Assembly (NCBI GenBank): GCA_036874045.1
Contig: CM072345.1
Span: 14,600,001 to 14,664,000 of the forward strand
Direction of reading: 5' to 3'
Source of the DNA: Cymodocea nodosa
Taxonomy: Eukaryota; Streptophyta; Magnoliopsida; Alismatales; Cymodoceaceae
DNA length: 64,000 nucleotides
Shown: piece after piece, positions 61,601 to 64,000 of the stretch
Layout: every line of letters begins with the position of its first letter
How positions within the stretch are numbered: position 1 is the first letter of the stretch
The notes under the pieces: model-generated
Database searches by the model: none
Told to the model about the DNA's origin: nothing
Seen by the model: the letters and a program-made list of their open reading frames with translations, nothing else
Made by a program: the position numbers and the translations under genes

Positions 61601-63100
61601 TCTAGGAAGCACGGATCATTTTTCAGACACTTCGCATATTTGTGGTATTTCTAGCAAATATAATGAAATCACTTTGGATACAACACAGATTCGTTGGGAA
61701 CACATGGATTTGGTAGGATATCTTTCATTTCACATTACTAAAATAGTATAAAATAACTCTTCTGATATTTTTATGCATATTTATTGTTCTAGTATCATAT
61801 CATGTATGACTTATATGCTTATTTTATGTCATTTAAATGTATAATTTCAAATCAGTAAATAATTATTTTGAAATATATTGATTATTTAATATAATATCCA
61901 AGCAGACATGTATCCTAAATTTTAGAAAACTGTCTATCATGTCATATCTGGATCACCTAATCGTATCAGTGCTTCCTTGTCCAAAGTTATCTCATACAAT
62001 ATGGATATCCAACATATTTTGGTACTTTAACTGATGTAATGGTCAAGAAATCTAAATATGGATATGTTGCATTAACATGAATGCACACAAGAAATCTAAA
62101 TATGGATATATGAGGTATTAATAACATAATTATGGAATGTGTTCTATAAAGTTATCTCGTTAGGCTTCTTCAACACAACCAAAAATTCTGTCCTCTCTTA
62201 CTCTATCCATCAAAATGGCACACTCGATTGGAGCAAAAATGGTTGTTCTAGGGATATGCACACAGCAATGCTTACACATTAAGATTGACGGCATAACAGT
62301 AACTATGAAGCACATTTGGTTCGTTCATACTTTGATTTCTCGGGCTTTACTCAAATTCACTCTTCGTAGTGATCACTGAATCATAAGTTCATAATAACAT
62401 GCATGTGTTGCACGCCGTTTAAATCACAACAAAGGAAACCCATTCCTAGAGTTCACCATCGTTACTCTTTGAAGGTGGACGAGGAACCTTCTAAAGAATC
62501 CGTATCCACGCTTTCCTGGTATTTGAAATCACTGGAACATACATGCACCCTTGCAGGCATCTTTTGTTGTTGAAATTCGGCTAAAAAACCAAAAGTGGAT
62601 AGTGTAGTTGATCTTCCTGCTCAGCGAAGGAGATTTTCTGATTTGGATTCAAACCAAGGAAAAAACTTCACCATTGTCAAAAAAATAAAAAAACGGATCG
62701 AAAAAACAACCTTCTAGTCCAAAAGGTGGAATCGTTGCAAAATGTAGCTAAACAATATCCCAAGCGAAAAAATTCGTAATTTTGACGGATGGCATCTCAG
62801 GTACCAAGTAATGTTTTCACTTTCCCGACGTCATCAGTATTCCATTTTTTGACATCGGTCCTAAGGTTCCATTTCCAACAGCAGGGGCACTTTTCTTTCT
62901 CGCGGAGAACCTTGACTTAGAACGGGAAATTCAGACGGAAACAAGACTACTAACCTGGAAAGGGAAGCAGCGAAGACACCGGAGGAAGATGGGAGAATGC
63001 ATGCGGCAGCCGTGATGGTGGAGGAAGACGAAGCGTGGGGCTTATCCAGGGCTTTGGAAGGTGAATGGAACGGGCGGGTGGCCACTGCGAAGGCCTGCAT
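49445..63100 (-). CDS. FLN2: Fructokinase-like protein 2 (PfkB family, plastid), 5 exons, 592 aa
   Basis: Exons 5' to 3': 62955-63100, 56344-56669, 55620-56251, 53268-53736, 49445-49650; all introns are GT-AG and phases 2,1,0,1 join cleanly to 1779 nt including the stop. Arabidopsis FLN2 is about 614 aa. Known role: FLN1 and FLN2 are catalytically altered PfkB proteins that associate with the plastid-encoded RNA polymerase and bind thioredoxin z, and their loss blocks chloroplast development. Phrases [55 protein letters not shown] and [18 protein letters not shown] identify FLN2 rather than FLN1. The Cys pair C233-C234 is the position reported as the thioredoxin-z target. The PfkB anion-hole region reads SVSGDAIAA instead of a canonical GAGD, consistent with lost kinase activity. 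Start codon inferred from the transit-peptide reading. Confidence 0.92.
50420..51480 (+). mobile_element. Possible LINE ORF1-like remnant in FLN2 intron 4
   Basis: A purine-rich stretch with better codon-like structure than its surroundings. Readings such as [18 protein letters not shown] and [16 protein letters not shown] loosely recall the DUF4283-type ORF1 of plant L1 LINEs. The longest frames (50217-50519, 50860-51120) carry no clear domain. The family is uncertain; this could be another retroelement fragment. Confidence 0.3.
51540..52290 (+). mobile_element. RTE-type LINE, reverse-transcriptase 3' part
   Basis: Plus-strand readings follow the RTE order: [50 protein letters not shown] with [17 protein letters not shown], a degraded segment, then [15 protein letters not shown] and [14 protein letters not shown]. 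This matches the conserved FKYLGS...RI..GW.KWR...G(V)LCD(R)RIP.KLK tail. Many stops and frameshifts. It lies in FLN2 intron 4, antisense to the gene. Confidence 0.75.
52295..53260. other. FLN2 intron 4, right part
   Basis: About 1 kb of AT-rich intron with no recognisable element or exon. Confidence 0.4.
53268..53736 (-). CDS. FLN2: FLN2 exon 4: core of the PfkB fold
   Basis: [79 protein letters not shown] and [17 protein letters not shown] follow in family order. The acceptor GTGCAG|GCA and donor GCAG|GTTAGT are well formed. The exon ends in phase 1 and the last exon supplies CA (Ala) where Arabidopsis FLN2 has Gly. Confidence 0.93.
54515..54775 (-). mobile_element. RTE-type LINE fragment, ORF2 3' end
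   Basis: The minus-strand frame contains [20 protein letters not shown] then [20 protein letters not shown], the clearest of the three copies of the IREN.LRWFGH segment (others at 20860-21155 and 22735-23045). It lies in FLN2 intron 3, in the same orientation as the gene. Confidence 0.7.
54780..55610. other. FLN2 intron 3, right part
   Basis: AT-rich, no recognisable element. The intron runs from 53737 to 55619 and the phases of exons 3 and 4 join directly, so no exon is missing here. Confidence 0.4.
55620..56669 (-). CDS. FLN2: FLN2 exons 2-3: charged linker and first half of the PfkB fold
   Basis: Exon 2 (56344-56669) gives [20 protein letters not shown] and a Lys/Asn/Ser-rich linker ending KVTRKSRRK. 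Exon 3 (55620-56251) continues with the basic run [17 protein letters not shown]. It then enters the PfkB domain at about residue 228 (WPPLVCC) and runs through [20 protein letters not shown] and [20 protein letters not shown] to INIDVLRE. The basic linker is typical of FLN2 and fits a nucleoid-associated protein. The intron between exons 2 and 3 is only 92 bp. Confidence 0.92.
57225..57823. mobile_element. Harbinger-like MITE with TTA target duplication and internal (CT)n
   Basis: The left end GGAAAGGTTTGTGCA and the reverse complement of the right end, GGGAGTGTTTGTGCA, are inverted repeats, flanked by TTA at 57222-57224 and TTA at 57824-57826: the hallmark of PIF/Harbinger insertions. It is 599 bp and non-coding. 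A long degenerate (CT)n/(CCCT) microsatellite fills 57400-57575. It lies in FLN2 intron 1. Its ends resemble those of the Harbinger copies in this window. Confidence 0.7.
57830..59060. other. FLN2 intron 1 between the MITE and the second Copia fossil
   Basis: AT-rich. A short imperfect duplication occurs around 58384-58475, with GGAAGGACAA(G/A)GCC followed by TGATTA(A/G)AAG(G/A)G in each copy. No exon or gene recognised. Confidence 0.4.
59069..59280 (+). repeat. 5' LTR remnant of the second Copia fossil
   Basis: Shares AAGAAATCTAAATATGGAT, ATAACATAA(C/T)(C/T)ATGGAATGT and a TTACACTAATC/TTACTCTATCC region with 62040-62230. The inner boundary is approximate. Confidence 0.55.
59331..59430. repeat. 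50-bp tandem duplication
   Basis: Two adjacent copies, 59331-59380 and 59381-59430, share CTTTATTGATGG.TGTTTGAG and GTATA(T/C)GTATCTTAATCTAA. They differ at only a few positions. It lies just inside the 5' end of the second Copia fossil. Confidence 0.85.
61580..62230 (+). repeat. 3' LTR remnant of the second Copia fossil, longer than its partner
   Basis: It starts right after the purine tract. It matches the 5' LTR at its first 20 or so bases and again from about 62035, with about 430 bp between that has no counterpart in the other LTR. A short phrase (CAAGAAATCTAAATATGGAT) is duplicated inside it at about 62043 and 62089. The outer boundary is approximate. Confidence 0.5.
62235..62950. other. 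Proximal FLN2 intron 1
   Basis: About 0.7 kb next to exon 1, less AT-rich than the rest of the intron, with a GACGTCATC (CRE/bZIP-like) motif at about 62828. No element or exon recognised. Confidence 0.4.
62955..63100 (-). CDS. FLN2: FLN2 exon 1: plastid transit peptide (residues 1-49)
   Basis: [20 protein letters not shown], then a Ser/Thr/Ala-rich stretch ([18 protein letters not shown]) and FAASLS, with few acidic residues: a typical chloroplast transit peptide. Donor TCCAG|GTTAGT at 62955/62954, phase 2, fits the phase of exon 2 (AG+G = Arg). GC-rich, unlike the other exons. An upstream in-frame Met (63211) would give a Lys-rich extension that looks like 5' UTR. This assignment is inferred from phase, orientation and peptide character, as transit peptides are not conserved. 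Confidence 0.75.
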
Positions 63101-63339
63101 CGTCCCCTCCCCTGGCGTCTGAGCCGGGAGATGGATGATATTTGCTGTACGGGTTGCTAAACCGGCGGTTTTCTCCGGTTCTGCGTGACCTGTCTTTTTT
63201 TTTTTTCTCACGGTCTTTTTAATCGTTGGTTTTATTAATCATTAGATTATGATTACTGATTAGTTTTACAATTATCACATAATGTATGAGTTGTAAGAAT
63301 TGAACTCTCTTCTCTCTTCTTTATGATGAGTGACATATA

Positions 63340-64000
63340 GGGGTGTTAGTGACGTTGAAAAGTTTAAAAAAGAAAATTTAGTAACGAGAGAAATAGAAAT
63401 TTAAAGAAAGTTTGAGAAATTTAAATATGTTACTGTAAATTTAAAAAGTTCAGGAAAAATTCAAAAATTTTAAAAATTTAAAGGTATTAGTACATGTACA
63501 ATAAGTGAAGGAAAGTAAAGTAATATAAATTATAAATAAATATTTTAATAATAAAAGGTAAATATTATTATTAATAATATTTATGTGTTAATTAATTTAT
63601 AAAAAATTCACAATATTTTTGAAAATTTAATATTTTATTGAAATATCTTAAATATTACAACATACCAAATAAAATAAAATGTTACAACATTATTCAAATA
63701 CAAATAAATTTCAAATAATTTAATTTTTTTGTCCTTCCCACATAGCATTTATAATATTTTACCGTATTGTATCAATTATTTCTTTCTTCTCTTCTTGAGA
63801 CATTTCAATAATATTTCTTATTTCTTATTCTCTTTTATTTGTACTTAATATCTCATTAGTAATGTCAACTTTTGCTAATTTATCTTGTAAATCTTTAAGA
63901 AAATCAGTTGAATCTACTTTATGAATGAAATTATAGGGTAAGAAATATGCAATAACAATTTTCACCTGTGTTAAATATGAAAATGACATGCAACCACGTA
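63340..64000 (-). mobile_element. PIF/Harbinger element entering from the right edge, with transposase C-terminus
   Basis: Minus-strand reading from 64000 down to about 63740 gives YLTQVKIVIAYFLPYNFIHK, then DSTDFLKDLQDKLAKVDITN and SQEEKKEIIDTI, ending NAMWEG. It lines up with the last part of the 37.1-37.4 kb transposase (IILTYFFLHNFIRRANRKDL ... DQQKRIHDDV). In-frame stops interrupt it. The proposed terminus is GGGGTGTTAGTGACG at 63340, similar to the left end of the first copy. The rest of the element is outside the window. It lies 240 bp upstream of the FLN2 start codon. Confidence 0.7.

Larger units (their letters stand above)
59069..62230 (+). mobile_element. Second Ty1/Copia LTR retrotransposon fossil, in FLN2 intron 1
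   Basis: Plus-strand Copia traces occur in order: a reverse-transcriptase piece near 60.4-60.7 kb ([17 protein letters not shown], then [20 protein letters not shown] and [12 protein letters not shown]) and an RNase H piece near 60.95-61.1 kb ([26 protein letters not shown]). LTR-like copies start TGTTGAGCCTAAAGCTCAAAG (59069) and TGCTGAATTTAAAGCCCAAAG (61580), the second preceded by a GTAGGAGAT purine tract. It is broken at many points, mostly lacks gag and integrase, and the LTRs differ in length. Old. Antisense to FLN2. Confidence 0.75.

Noticed and set aside
1-64000. CRISPR arrays, operons, phage genes, toxin-antitoxin or other prokaryotic defence systems
   Set aside because: No spaced palindromic repeats or clustered intronless frames; spliced plant genes, a nuclear tRNA and plant transposons explain the window.

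Overview
This is a stretch of plant nuclear chromosome, AT-rich and intron-rich, almost certainly from an angiosperm. Three protein-coding genes lie on the minus strand: a CPSF-A/SF3B3/DDB1-superfamily protein whose nearest remembered relative is Arabidopsis AT3G11960, a MYB5-type R2R3-MYB regulator, and the plastid PfkB-like protein FLN2. There is also a nuclear tRNA-Arg(CCU). The first coding exons of all three genes are markedly GC-rich against AT-rich later exons and introns, a gradient more typical of monocots. I lean that way but cannot name the species.

Layout. Positions 1821-34778 (-) hold 14 exons of the CPSF-A-like gene: 1300 codons spread over 33 kb, with the last exon or exons off the left edge. 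Its introns (up to 10.9 kb) hold nearly all the mobile DNA of the left half: an old short-LTR Copia fossil (4137-8844) carrying a MITE, Au-type SINEs, an L1-type LINE 3' end, RTE-type LINE pieces, two larger TIR-like elements, a tandem array of pyrimidine-rich units, and a 450-bp CA-rich minisatellite in intron 1. Positions 35.0-37.8 kb hold a decayed PIF/Harbinger transposon just upstream of that gene. The tRNA is at 39.1 kb, followed by about 5 kb with no gene I can support. MYB5 (two exons) is at 44258-45884. At 47.1-48.0 kb a broken copy of the FLN2 3' end sits between two direct repeats. FLN2 (five exons, 592 aa) spans 49445-63100. Its plastid-targeting first exon is split from the rest by a 6.3-kb intron carrying a Harbinger-like MITE and a second Copia fossil. 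The right edge enters another PIF/Harbinger copy related to the one at 35-37.8 kb.

The genes do not form a pathway. By family knowledge, the CPSF-A-like protein is a WD-type beta-propeller scaffold, MYB5 proteins work with bHLH/WD40 partners in flavonoid, seed-coat and epidermal programmes, and FLN2 acts with FLN1 and thioredoxin z at the plastid-encoded RNA polymerase. I found no CRISPR, operon, phage or other prokaryotic system and no convincing new multi-gene system. The most distinctive items are the FLN2 3'-end duplicate with flanking repeats, the transposon-inflated introns, and the related PIF/Harbinger family with its likely MITE. All exon boundaries come from reading GT-AG sites and checking frame by hand. 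No alignment or database search was run.
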